The notes beneath the pieces were generated by a model. It worked only from the letters and a program-made list of their open reading frames with translations. It was not told where the DNA came from and made no database searches. Position numbers and translations under genes: made by a program. This document shows, in pieces, positions 52,601 to 61,154 of a stretch of 64,000 bases of DNA (position 1 is the stretch's first letter; the number at the start of each line of letters is the position of its first letter). This stretch comes from CAZNPL01 sp964574815 (GTDB lineage: Bacteria > Planctomycetota > Phycisphaerae > UBA1845): NCBI GenBank assembly GCA_964574815.1, contig CAZNPL010000039.1, positions 1 through 64,000 of the forward strand. The letters are read 5' to 3'.

Positions 52601-53259
52601 CTCGACTTTTCGCTAAGTTCGCCTTTGCCCGCCAACGCGATGACCTCGCCCGGAGGCTCCCTTTCGTGGAGTCCCGGCCGAAACCTCCGCGTCGGCAGTC
52701 CCGCGGGGAGCGCGACCCGAATGAAATCGCGGAGCATCATTCCGGAACCAGACCAGCAGAAACTCGGCCACGGAAATAGTTGCGACGCGAAGTATACGGG
52801 CACTAGGAGCGCACTGCAAGACAGGGGGCTGTTCCGATAAACCCTTAGCCAAAAAAAGCTTATGGGATCCGAGCGCAGTCGGGCCAGTATGTCGAACCAC
52901 ACAATTGCTATCAGCCCAAAGCAAACCAGTGGCGCTCGGGACCGCCAACAGGCAGGGCGGCGGTCCGGCGCGTCGCCGATCCCGCGACCGTGTGGTCAGG
53001 CGGTCGCTTCAAACGGATCGGCGGTTCGTCGCGCCAGGCCGCCGCCTGTTAGATGGGTGCTCATTAAAGAGGGCGACGCGATTGTCCGGGCGCCGCCTGC
53101 CCGAGTCGCCGGTCGTGCCGACGGCTCGTGACTAATCTGGTACCCGTGGCTTGTACTGCTGACCGTACGTATTCTGCCCGTGCGGCAAGGTTTTCATCAG
53201 CGTCCACCCATGACTTCCGCGGACTCCGCGACTCGCATTGCCAGACGAGCCTCTTACTT

Positions 53260-53283
53260 CGTCCCTCCGTCCCTTAGTCCCTT
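53260..53283. repeat. 8-base tandem repeat, three copies
   Basis: CGTCCCTC, CGTCCCTT and AGTCCCTT follow head-to-tail, consensus [CA]GTCCCT[CT]. GTCCCT octamer runs of this kind are frequent between genes in planctomycete genomes. Confidence 0.6.
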
Positions 53284-53329
53284 GCTTTGGTTGCGGCCAA
53301 CGGCCGCGCTGCGATCTCCCCGGCTCCCG

Positions 53330-53355
53330 CCGGGGGCTTCTGGCGTAGCCCCCGG
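53330..53355. repeat. REP-like inverted repeat
   Basis: A perfect 9-base stem, CCGGGGGCT at 53330-53338 and AGCCCCCGG at 53347-53355, with an 8-base loop. No T-run follows on either strand, so it is more like a REP element than a terminator. It lies about 50 bases after the GTCCCT repeats. Confidence 0.6.
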
Positions 53356-53781
53356 GCGGAATCCGAAGGATGGTTGGATCCTGACTCACAACTTCTGACA
53401 ACATGCGGAGTGACCTCAACTCCGTGTTCGCTTCGCCGGCCCCGTTATTTCCCCTACTGTTAAAGACCATATTCAGCGACGTTACGCTGCTGTTTTCATC
53501 AATTGACCGGTGCATGCTGCGGCTGTGCTGCAGGGTCGATGTACGCCTCAAGTCGCTGTATCAATTCTCCCCGATGACGTCTACCCCGCTGTCGTACATG
53601 GACTTATGACCAACGCCTTGCGCGGCCCCAGATATCCTGAGTCTCGCCTTCGCCGCTGGTAACATCACACCAGCCGGATGATTCCCGAATCACTTCCTTG
53701 CCTCGCCCAACGTGCCCCGCGACAATACATTCACCGATCCGCCATCAATTGAACGTGGGTTCTTGTCGAGGTCCGTGTTTC

Positions 53782-54351
53782 GTGAGCGAGCCATCTGACG
53801 ATCAAGTGACCCTTCTGCTGCAGCAGGCCAGCAAGGGCAGTCGTGACGCCGTCGACCGCCTGCTCCCCCTTGTGTACGACGAGCTGCGCCGCATCGCCAG
53901 CGACTACCTCTATCGTGAACGCGCAGACCACACCCTGCAGCCGACCGCCATCGTCCACGAGGCCTACCTCCGACTCGTTAACCAACAGTCCGCCGGATGG
54001 AATGACCGCACGCAGTTCTTCGCAGTGGCCGCAAAGATTATGAGACGCATCCTCGTCGACCACGCCCGCTCGCGGAAAGCGGCCAAGAGGGGGGGCGGCA
54101 AGAGGAAAAGCGAGTTCGACGATGCGTTGGCGGTGTTCGAGGAACGTGCCATCGACCTCGTTGCCCTTGACGAAGTGCTGAATAAGCTGGCGGACGTGGA
54201 CGAACGAAAAAGTCGCGTGGTGGAACTCCGATTCTTCGGTGGCCTCAGTGTCGAGGAGACCTCGCGAATCCTCAACGTGCCGCTCCGCACCGTCGAGCGG
54301 GACTGGACCTTCGCTAAAGCCTGGCTGCGCAGCAAGTTGGGCGATGTTTGA
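53782..54351 (+). CDS. ECF-type RNA polymerase sigma factor
   Basis: 189 residues from GTG 53782; the upstream frame is Pro- and His-rich and unlikely. Region 2: DAVDRLLPLVYDELRRIASDYL, then TLQPTAIVHEAYLRLV and TQFFAVAAKIMRRILVDHAR. Region 4: RVVELRFFGGLSVEETSRIL and the recognition helix PLRTVERDWTFAKAWLRSKL. This is the planctomycete/acidobacterial ECF group that is linked to Ser/Thr kinases instead of an anti-sigma factor. The kinase gene starts 114 bases downstream on the same strand and is the likely regulator of its activity. Confidence 0.9.
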   Translation: MSEPSDDQVTLLLQQASKGSRDAVDRLLPLVYDELRRIASDYLYRERADHTLQPTAIVHEAYLRLVNQQSAGWNDRTQFFAVAAKIMRRILVDHARSRKAAKRGGGKRKSEFDDALAVFEERAIDLVALDEVLNKLADVDERKSRVVELRFFGGLSVEETSRILNVPLRTVERDWTFAKAWLRSKLGDV

Positions 54352-54465
54352 ACCCGGCTGCCGCCCAAGAGCGCCCGCGCTTCCGATGGCGGAGCGCCTG
54401 CCGCACTCTCGCGGTTAAATGCGCGTGAACACACAATTGATATTCTTGAATGGGCGATCTGCGAA

Positions 54466-57243
54466 ATGGTGACTGGGGACGGGAGCGGAAACCAGCAGGC
54501 ATCAGGCCGCGACAACCTGACGGCCGAACGCTTTGCCCGAATCGAGGAACTGTTTCATCAGGCGATCGATCGGACCCCGCATGAGCGCGACGCCTTCCTC
54601 GCCCAAGCCTGCGGGCACGACAAATCGCTCGCTGCCGAAGTCAGTTGGCTGCTCGAGTCCCATCGAACGGCAGGTAGTTTCATTGAGCCACCAACCGACG
54701 CACTCGATCTTTCGCGCGGCCGATCCGACGCCGTATTGCAGCCCGGCAGGCGCATCGGTTCATTTACCATCGTACGGGTGATTGGCCACGGTGGGGGCGG
54801 CACCGTTTACGAAGCCCTGCAGGATCGCCCCCGCCGCACCGTCGCTCTCAAAGTCCTCAGATTCGGACGCAGCTTAGGCCAGACCGTTCGAAGATTCGAA
54901 CTCGAACTGCAGGTGCTGGCCCGCCTCCGCCATCCCGCCATTGCCCAAATCTACGAGGCGGGAACCTTCGAGGAAAATGGGGATACGGTTCCGTACTTCG
55001 CGCTCGAGTATGTTCCCGACGCTAAGACCATCATCGATTATGCCGAATCCGCCCGCCTCGGAACGCGGCGCAGATTGCAGTTGTTCGCCGAAGTGTGCGA
55101 CGCTGTCCATCACGGGCATCAGAAGGGAATCATCCACCGGGATCTCAAGCCGCACAACATACTGGTCGATCCCTCCGGCCAGCTCAAGGTAATTGACTTC
55201 GGCATCGCCCGCGCCACCGATTCCGACGTAGCGGTCGCCACAACCCGAACGGACATCGGACAGCTCATCGGCACCCTTCCCTACATGAGCCCCGAGCAGT
55301 GCGCGGCAGATCCCGAGGAGATCGACATCCGAAGCGACGTCTATGCGCTCGGCGTCGTTCTTTACGAACTGATGTGCGGATGCCTCCCCTATGCCGTAAA
55401 GCAAAAACCCATCACCCAGGTCGTGCAGATTATTCAGGAAGCCCGGCCGCAACGCCCATCCAGCGAAAACCCTGCCCTCGGCGGCGACATCGAAACAATC
55501 ATCTTGAAATCGCTCGATAAAGATCGCGATCGACGATACCAGTCCGCCGCAGAACTGGCGGCAGACATCCGCCGCTATCTGACTCGGCAGCCGATCCTCG
55601 CACGACCCCCCAGTTGGCCATACCACTTTCGGCTCTTTGCTCGCCGCAACATTGCGCTGGTCGTCATCGCCGTCTTCAGCGTCACCGTGCTGATCGCCGC
55701 CTCCGTCATCAGCGTCACCTATGCCGTCCGAGCCACCCAGGCGATTCAAGGCGAGACCGAGCAGCGCACCAAGGCCGAGCGCATCTCCGCTTTCCTGCAG
55801 GAAACGCTGACCTCCGCGAGTCCCCAATTCCGCCAGGGGGACGCCAGCGTTCTCGGCATGCTTGAGCGGGCCGCCGGGCGGATCGAAACAGAATTGCAGG
55901 GCCAGCCGGAGATCGAAGCAGGCGTCCGGCTCGCCATCGGCAAAACCTACAACAGCCTCTGGCTCTGGGACGACGCCCAGCCGCACCTTTGGGTCGCCAT
56001 GCAACTACTCAGAGAATTGCACGGCAACGACCACCCGCATGTCGCTGAGTGCCTTGCAGCATTGACCGAGTCTCTTACCCGCCTGCGAAGCCGCGCCGGC
56101 GAACGCGTGGCTCGTGACTCCCTGGCTCTTCACAAGCGCTTGTACGGCCCGGACAGCCCCCGGGTAACAGACGCCATGCGCGATCTCGCCTTCGCTTTAG
56201 TTCGCTGTCCTCAACAACCGCGCTTCCAGGAAGCCGAACAGCTTTTCACCGAGGCCATAACTCGGTATGAGACGATGGGCGCCAAAGGGAGCGTTGAACT
56301 GGCTCGGTGCAAACACTTCTTGGCCGGCATGCGCCACGACCAGCAGAGATACGAAGAAGCGGAGGAGCTCTACCGACAGATACTCCCGGTGTATAAAGAG
56401 CACCTCGGTAAAGACCATGTGTTCGTCGCCGAGGGCCTCGACGACTGCGCGGCCGTGCTCCATGCGCTCGGACGCTACCGGGAGTCCGAGGAACTGCTCG
56501 CCGATGCCATGAAGCTCACGCCATCGCTCCTCGGCGGACACTGGACCAGCTTCGCCCGCTTCCGGCGAATGGGCATCCTGCAACACGCCAATCGGGAGTA
56601 CGACGCAGCCGAATTCTCCTTCCGACAGTCGCTCGCCAAATTCTGTGAGTCACAGGCCAGCAGCGCCCCCTCAGCAGCAGACCAGTTCAATCAGCTCGCT
56701 GAGCGGCTGGCCGGCTCCGTTCCCCATCGCGAGGCGCGACCCGAGTACCACCGCGTTTTCCAGACCGTTCAGAGTCACAACCCCGGCTTCTACGGAAATC
56801 CCTTCGTGGCCTCCCTGATGACCAACGTGGCCGACCTGCTCCTCGATGTGGAGGAGTTCGACCTCGCCAGGGCAATGCTTCGCGACGCGTCGCGAATCGT
56901 AGGCACCGCCATCCGAAACGGTCAGATGGGCCTGGATCACTGGCTTCGTGCCGACATTCAAAGCGGATACGCCACGTGCCTCGCGCAGCGCGGCGATTAC
57001 GAGCTAGCCGAGCCGTTCATCATCCGGTCCTTTGACCGGGTCGAAGCGGCGCTCGGTCCGGAGCACTGGCGAACCGCCCTGGTCCTTGAGCGGGTCATTC
57101 GCTTCTACGACGATTGGGGCAGGCCCGAAATGGGGGATATCTACCGCGAGAAGCGGCGTCACGAACGAAGCCACCGCAGCAAACCCACCGACAACCTGCC
57201 GCTTCCGAATACGCCGTCCAGTGCCAATGTGCTCGCTCGGTAG
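54466..57243 (+). CDS. Membrane Ser/Thr protein kinase with TPR-like sensor domain
   Basis: 925 residues. Residues 98-370 form a kinase domain: Gly loop GHGGGGTV, Lys in VALKVL, HRDLKPHN (224-231), DFGIA (244-248), PYMSPEQ and SDVYALGVVLYE. A transmembrane helix lies at about 396-419. The C-terminal 500 residues hold TPR-like repeats (LAIGKTYNSLWLWDDAQPHL, EEAEELYRQILPVYKEHLG, RGDYELAEPFIIRSFDRVEA), probably outside the cytoplasm. The N-terminal 90 residues (ARIEELFHQAIDRTPHERDA, VSWLLESH) are the usual leader of this type. It pairs with the ECF sigma gene just upstream. Confidence 0.92.
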   Translation: MVTGDGSGNQQASGRDNLTAERFARIEELFHQAIDRTPHERDAFLAQACGHDKSLAAEVSWLLESHRTAGSFIEPPTDALDLSRGRSDAVLQPGRRIGSFTIVRVIGHGGGGTVYEALQDRPRRTVALKVLRFGRSLGQTVRRFELELQVLARLRHPAIAQIYEAGTFEENGDTVPYFALEYVPDAKTIIDYAESARLGTRRRLQLFAEVCDAVHHGHQKGIIHRDLKPHNILVDPSGQLKVIDFGIARATDSDVAVATTRTDIGQLIGTLPYMSPEQCAADPEEIDIRSDVYALGVVLYELMCGCLPYAVKQKPITQVVQIIQEARPQRPSSENPALGGDIETIILKSLDKDRDRRYQSAAELAADIRRYLTRQPILARPPSWPYHFRLFARRNIALVVIAVFSVTVLIAASVISVTYAVRATQAIQGETEQRTKAERISAFLQETLTSASPQFRQGDASVLGMLERAAGRIETELQGQPEIEAGVRLAIGKTYNSLWLWDDAQPHLWVAMQLLRELHGNDHPHVAECLAALTESLTRLRSRAGERVARDSLALHKRLYGPDSPRVTDAMRDLAFALVRCPQQPRFQEAEQLFTEAITRYETMGAKGSVELARCKHFLAGMRHDQQRYEEAEELYRQILPVYKEHLGKDHVFVAEGLDDCAAVLHALGRYRESEELLADAMKLTPSLLGGHWTSFARFRRMGILQHANREYDAAEFSFRQSLAKFCESQASSAPSAADQFNQLAERLAGSVPHREARPEYHRVFQTVQSHNPGFYGNPFVASLMTNVADLLLDVEEFDLARAMLRDASRIVGTAIRNGQMGLDHWLRADIQSGYATCLAQRGDYELAEPFIIRSFDRVEAALGPEHWRTALVLERVIRFYDDWGRPEMGDIYREKRRHERSHRSKPTDNLPLPNTPSSANVLAR

Positions 57244-57290
57244 CCCCTGTCGCCTTGGCCGACCCGTCTACGCTATGGCTGACAAGCTGG

Positions 57291-57512
57291 CTAACGACGC
57301 CCGATCCACTGCCAAAGCCACACCAGACCGGTCAGCAACGCCGACAACACAAGGCAGCTGACAATCGGCACGTACACACTGAAGTTGCCGGAGTCGTAAC
57401 GAATGTCGCCGGGCATCCCCCGGAACCCAAGCTTGCCGGCCAGCCATACGAGACCGCCGGCAACGACCAGGGCGGCCCCGACGATCACCAGAGCTTTTCC
57501 TATCGCCGTCAT
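57291..57512 (-). CDS. DUF2905-family small membrane protein
   Basis: 73 residues with two helices (ALVIVGAALVVAGGLVWLAG and VPIVSCLVLSALLTGLVWLW) around the conserved LGFRGMPGDIRYDSGNFSVY loop, which is the DUF2905 signature. Role unknown. Convergent with the kinase gene, 47 bases after its stop. Confidence 0.8.
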   Translation of the reverse strand: MTAIGKALVIVGAALVVAGGLVWLAGKLGFRGMPGDIRYDSGNFSVYVPIVSCLVLSALLTGLVWLWQWIGRR

Positions 57513-57625
57513 CTGGGTTCAGGAGCTCATCGCGACTTCGCGATCAGAAATCGAGTCGTCATTGCAGCGGGCGCCACACCCCAGTTGCCAATGGACCGGC
57601 GTGCCCGTGAATTGCCCCGCCAACC

Positions 57626-57874
57626 TCACCACTCCGGCGATTCGAGCCCCGAGATTCCCCGCGTTCGCCGCTCCAGCCGGCGCCAACGCAAGGCCGAGCC
57701 GATCAGCCCGGCGCCGATCAGAATCACAACCGCCGCCGCCAACGCAACCAGAATCTCAGGAAAAACGATGATCAGGATGCCCGACAAAATCAGCAGAACG
57801 CCGAGCAGCAACTGATACTTCCAGAAGAATCCGAATTCATCCGACTGCCATGTAAAATACTCGCGTGCATTCAT
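57626..57874 (-). CDS. Small two-helix membrane protein
   Basis: 82 residues. A soluble start (MNAREYFTWQSDEFGFFWKY) leads into two hydrophobic helices (LLLGVLLILSGILIIVFPEI and LVALAAAVVILIGAGLIGSA) and a basic tail (RWRRLERRTRG). The ILSGILIIVFPEIL pattern resembles half of a DUF308-type unit. Function unknown. It lies 113 bases upstream of the DUF2905 gene on the same strand and may be in one transcript with it. Confidence 0.65.
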   Translation of the reverse strand: MNAREYFTWQSDEFGFFWKYQLLLGVLLILSGILIIVFPEILVALAAAVVILIGAGLIGSALRWRRLERRTRGISGLESPEW

Positions 57875-58088
57875 GAATGAGACTCCGTCTCCAAATGCCT
57901 CTGCACTCGATGCTTAACACAGATGAGTGAATTGCACCTCACATACGAATGAATTCGATGTAATCAGATGTGCCACGCTCCCCCCGTTGGCACACAGATG
58001 ATTCGACCCGACCAGCGATCGTCCGGTAGCCATGCGGCGTGGCGATGGCCCTGCCAGGACGAAGCCCGCCAGACGGCCCGACGGTGGG

Positions 58089-59087
58089 TCACTGGCTCTC
58101 GAAGATGTTCGCAACGCCCCCGAGTATCGAGCCTTCCCCCTTGCCCTTGGCTCGCGAGAATGTCCCGGCGATCCGGCCGGCCAGCCGGGAGAACGGCAGC
58201 GATTGCATCCACACGCTCCCCGGCCCGGTGAGCGTGGCCAGGAAGATCCCCTCGCCGCCGAACATCATGGTTTTGATGCCGCCGGCACGCTGGATGTCGT
58301 AGCTCACCGTGGGCTGAATGGCCACAAGACATCCGGTGTCCAGTCGCAGCGTCTCGCCCGAGGCCAACTCGCGCCGGCTGATGGCGCCGCCGGCGTGCAC
58401 AAAGGCGAGACCGTCGCCACGGATTCGCTGCATGATAAAGCCCTCACCGCCGAAAAGTGCAGCCCCAATGCGCTTCTGAAAGGCAATGCCGATTTCAACG
58501 CCACGCGCCGCGCAAAGGAACGCATCCTTCTGGCAGATAATCTCGCCGCCCAATTCGTCAATCGCCATAGGAATGATCTGCCCGGGGTAGGGAGCGGCGA
58601 ACGCGACCTTTTCTCGCCGCACGCCTTCTGCGCCGAAGGTCGTGAGAAACAAGGACTCACCGGTAACCATGCGCTTCCCCGCCGAGACTAGCTTGCCCAG
58701 AAAACCGGTCTCCTGCGCAGCGTCGCCGAAGACCGTCTTCATACGCACCCCTGCGGTCATGTACATCATGGCGCCCGCCTCGGCAATCACGACCTCCTCA
58801 GGATCGAGCGTGATCTCCACGAACTGCATGTCGTCGCCGAAAATCTCGTAATCGATCTCGTCAGCGACCCGGGCGCGGGTCGGGGGCTGCGGAGGTGTGG
58901 CCGGACCGGAAAGGGCCTGAGCAAGGGCGGCCACGTTGCGGGCCCGAACCCAGTCGTGGTGGTCCGGGCCGTAGACCATCGCTTCCGAACCGCCCACCGA
59001 GGGCAGTACTGCAACCAGTTCGGTCCACGAGACCGGCCCCGCAGTCTGTCCGTCCTTTACGTAATACCATCCAGCTTCACCGGTCAT
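58089..59087 (-). CDS. AIM24-family protein with N-terminal GYF_2 domain
   Basis: 332 residues from ATG 59087, behind AGGAG; the longer frame to 59168 lacks one. Residues about 5-60 are a GYF_2 domain (GWYYVKDGQTAGPVSWTEL, then YGPDHHDWVRARN). Residues about 80-310 are an AIM24/TIGR00266-type beta-helix: VEITLDPEEVVIAEAGAMMY, LVSAGKRMVTGESLFLTTF, GQIIPMAIDELGGEIICQKD, LFGGEGFIMQRIRGDGLAFV, SGETLRLDTGCLVAI. Bacterial members have no settled function. The same GYF_2 module occurs in the SPFH protein at 19124-20248. Confidence 0.85.
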   Translation of the reverse strand: MTGEAGWYYVKDGQTAGPVSWTELVAVLPSVGGSEAMVYGPDHHDWVRARNVAALAQALSGPATPPQPPTRARVADEIDYEIFGDDMQFVEITLDPEEVVIAEAGAMMYMTAGVRMKTVFGDAAQETGFLGKLVSAGKRMVTGESLFLTTFGAEGVRREKVAFAAPYPGQIIPMAIDELGGEIICQKDAFLCAARGVEIGIAFQKRIGAALFGGEGFIMQRIRGDGLAFVHAGGAISRRELASGETLRLDTGCLVAIQPTVSYDIQRAGGIKTMMFGGEGIFLATLTGPGSVWMQSLPFSRLAGRIAGTFSRAKGKGEGSILGGVANIFESQ

Positions 59088-59221
59088 GGCGCTCACTCCT
59101 GTCGATTCTTCGTCCCTTGTCCACGTCAAAGCTTGCCAGAACCCTGGTGATGATGCAACATTTCCCATATCGCAGGGCGCGACCGAGACAGGACCTTCGG
59201 CAAAACAGGGAGGTTGTAGCC

Positions 59222-59722
59222 ATGAAGCGTATTGTCAGTGCGGCAGCGTTGGTGTCGTTGGCGGCGGGTTGCGGCAACTTGTCGGCGGTGTTGGATCTGC
59301 TCGGGTTCTCTCCGAACGAGGTGACGCTGCGCCTGATCAACGAAACGTCATCCACGGTGGAGCCCAATGTGTACGTGAGTGCCTTCGAGGGAATCGGTAT
59401 CGATGCGGTGACCGAGGAACTGCTGGCGCTCGATATCAACCTCGAGAGTTTCGAGGATCTCGAGCCCGGGCAGACCGTCACGCGCAGGTACGATTGCGAC
59501 GATTTCGCCGCCGTGATGGCGTCGGATGCCGAGCTCAAGACCGGTTTAGGCCTCTCCCCCGATGCGGACACGGAAGTATTCGTGGTGGAGGAGGATTTCC
59601 AGTGTGGCGACACCATCACGATTCGCTACCTCGGCTCGGCCTTCGGATTCAATGCCAGCATCAGCGCAACGCCCTTTGATCCGTCGTCCCTGCTCGATCT
59701 GTTCTCGACCGAGGAAGGCTGA
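59222..59722 (+). CDS. Putative lipoprotein, unknown function
   Basis: 166 residues from ATG 59222, behind GGGAGG. The signal ends in SLAAGCGN, a lipobox with Cys17. The mature part is acidic with a beta pattern (EVTLRLINETSSTVEPNVYV, TEVFVVEEDFQCGDTITIRY) and two further Cys that may form a disulfide. I recognise no family. It is divergent from the AIM24-like gene with 134 bases between the starts. Confidence 0.75.
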   Translation: MKRIVSAAALVSLAAGCGNLSAVLDLLGFSPNEVTLRLINETSSTVEPNVYVSAFEGIGIDAVTEELLALDINLESFEDLEPGQTVTRRYDCDDFAAVMASDAELKTGLGLSPDADTEVFVVEEDFQCGDTITIRYLGSAFGFNASISATPFDPSSLLDLFSTEEG

Positions 59723-59857
59723 GCGCCTGGTCCGCCCCGATGCAGGGCAATAGCCCGTTTGACCCAAACCGACGGTCGCCCAATCGGTCGGCTCGACTCC
59801 CGCGCCCTGCAAACTTAGACTCCTTGGTTGAGACTCCGATTCTGAGGGCTGGCGACC

Positions 59858-60991
59858 ATGCGCTTCATCTACCAGGAATGGGACGGACGCGAATTCCCGG
59901 ACCAGCGCCATCTGTCGTTCTTTGACAACTTCCTCGAACTGCTGATGGACCACGGGGAAGAAGCCCTGCGCGCCCTCGAACGGCTCGAACTCGACCCCGA
60001 ATATCAGGACATCCTCGAAAAATGGATCGAGGACGGACTGCTGGAAAAAGTCGGTGCACGGTTCCAGTTGACGCCGCGGGCCATCGGCAGCCTGCAGCGC
60101 CGGGCGCTGATGGAAATCTTCCGGAACATGCGCCCCAACTCGGCCGAAGGACACGATACGCACTTCGCCGGCCGCGGCGGAGAACGCTCCAACGGGACGA
60201 GACCCTACCAGTTCGGCGATCCCGTCAGCGACCTCAACGTCACCCAAACCCTGCGAAACGCGATCGCGCGGCAGCCCGGAAAGCCGCCTCTCCGCATCGA
60301 GGAGCAAGACTTCGAAGTCCATCTCACCGAAAGCAAATCGACTTGCAGCACGGTCATCCTGCTGGATATGTCGGGATCGATGTCCAGGTGGAACCGGTTC
60401 GCCTCCGCCAAGCGATGTGCCATGGCCGTCTACGCCCTGATCAAACAACGCTTCCAACTCGATACCGTCGATGTTGTCGGATTTCACAGCGGGGCGGAGG
60501 TCATTCAGGAACACCGGCTGGCCCTGACCATGCCCAAACGCGTCACCATGTTCGATCCGCAAATCCGCCTGCGCGTGCCGCTCTCACGGATCGATCAGGC
60601 CCCCCAACACTTCACCAATCTCCAAATGGGTCTGATCGCCGCCCGACGCATCCTCGAACGCCGCGGTGGTCAGAACAAACAGGTGTTCATCATCACCGAT
60701 GGCCAGCCCACCGCACACGTCAAGGGCGATTACGTCCACTTGATTTACCCCCCTGATGAATCAACCGTGCTGGCGACGCTGGCCGAGGCCATGCACATGG
60801 CGCGGCGAGGCATTCGGTTCTCGACCTTCGCGCTGATCGAAGATTATTACTACATGGACTGGATCGGATTCGTGGACCAGTTGACGCGGCTGACCAAAGG
60901 AATCGCCTTCTACTGCACCAGCGCTGATCTGGCCAATGCCATCATGGAATCCTACATGACCGGCCGAAAGCGAAAGACCTTCATCGCTTGA
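59858..60991 (+). CDS. VWA-domain protein (CoxE-like) with MIDAS site
   Basis: 377 residues. The N-terminal half is helical (RHLSFFDNFLELLMDHGEEA, LTPRAIGSLQRRALMEIFRN). The C-terminal half is a VWA domain with the metal-ion-dependent adhesion site DMSGSMS, a later Thr region (APQHFTNLQMGLIAARRIL) and VFIITDGQPTAH. Such proteins usually work with a MoxR-type AAA+ ATPase in protein or cofactor assembly. No AAA+ gene is seen in the window, so its partner must lie elsewhere. It is convergent with pckA, with a long hairpin between them. Confidence 0.85.
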   Translation: MRFIYQEWDGREFPDQRHLSFFDNFLELLMDHGEEALRALERLELDPEYQDILEKWIEDGLLEKVGARFQLTPRAIGSLQRRALMEIFRNMRPNSAEGHDTHFAGRGGERSNGTRPYQFGDPVSDLNVTQTLRNAIARQPGKPPLRIEEQDFEVHLTESKSTCSTVILLDMSGSMSRWNRFASAKRCAMAVYALIKQRFQLDTVDVVGFHSGAEVIQEHRLALTMPKRVTMFDPQIRLRVPLSRIDQAPQHFTNLQMGLIAARRILERRGGQNKQVFIITDGQPTAHVKGDYVHLIYPPDESTVLATLAEAMHMARRGIRFSTFALIEDYYYMDWIGFVDQLTRLTKGIAFYCTSADLANAIMESYMTGRKRKTFIA

Positions 60992-61087
60992 GGTGGGGGC
61001 GATGGTGTTATCGGACTCCCGTCGTCCGGAAACCGTCTCCGCCCTTAGTTCTCAGGCATGTGCCCGGCGCGCTGAGACGGGCGCCAT

Positions 61088-61129
61088 GGGCAACAGGGGT
61101 CTTGCCCATCGGCAAGACCCCTGTTGCCC
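61088..61129. terminator. Long perfect hairpin between convergent genes
   Basis: A perfect 19-base-pair stem, 61088-61106 and 61111-61129, around the loop CATC. It lies between the ends of the VWA gene and pckA, where a two-way terminator would be expected. No T-run follows on either strand, so it may instead act with Rho or be a palindromic repeat. Confidence 0.6.
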
Positions 61130-61154
61130 CCGTTCCGCTTCCGCCCGAAGCAGC

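Larger units (their letters stand above)
52601..53781. other. Long repeat-bearing intergenic region
   Basis: 1181 bases without a convincing gene, between the small acidic protein gene and the ECF sigma gene, which face away from each other. It holds a three-copy GTCCCT-type tandem repeat and a 9-base-pair inverted repeat (separate entries). A 139-codon minus-strand frame across them is low-complexity translation of these repeats. No tRNA or mobile-element gene is recognisable. Confidence 0.55.

Noticed and set aside
53132..53551. 139-codon minus-strand frame
   Set aside because: Its residues (GTKGRRDEV, RIPPGGYARSP) come from the GTCCCT and REP-like repeats, not a conserved protein.
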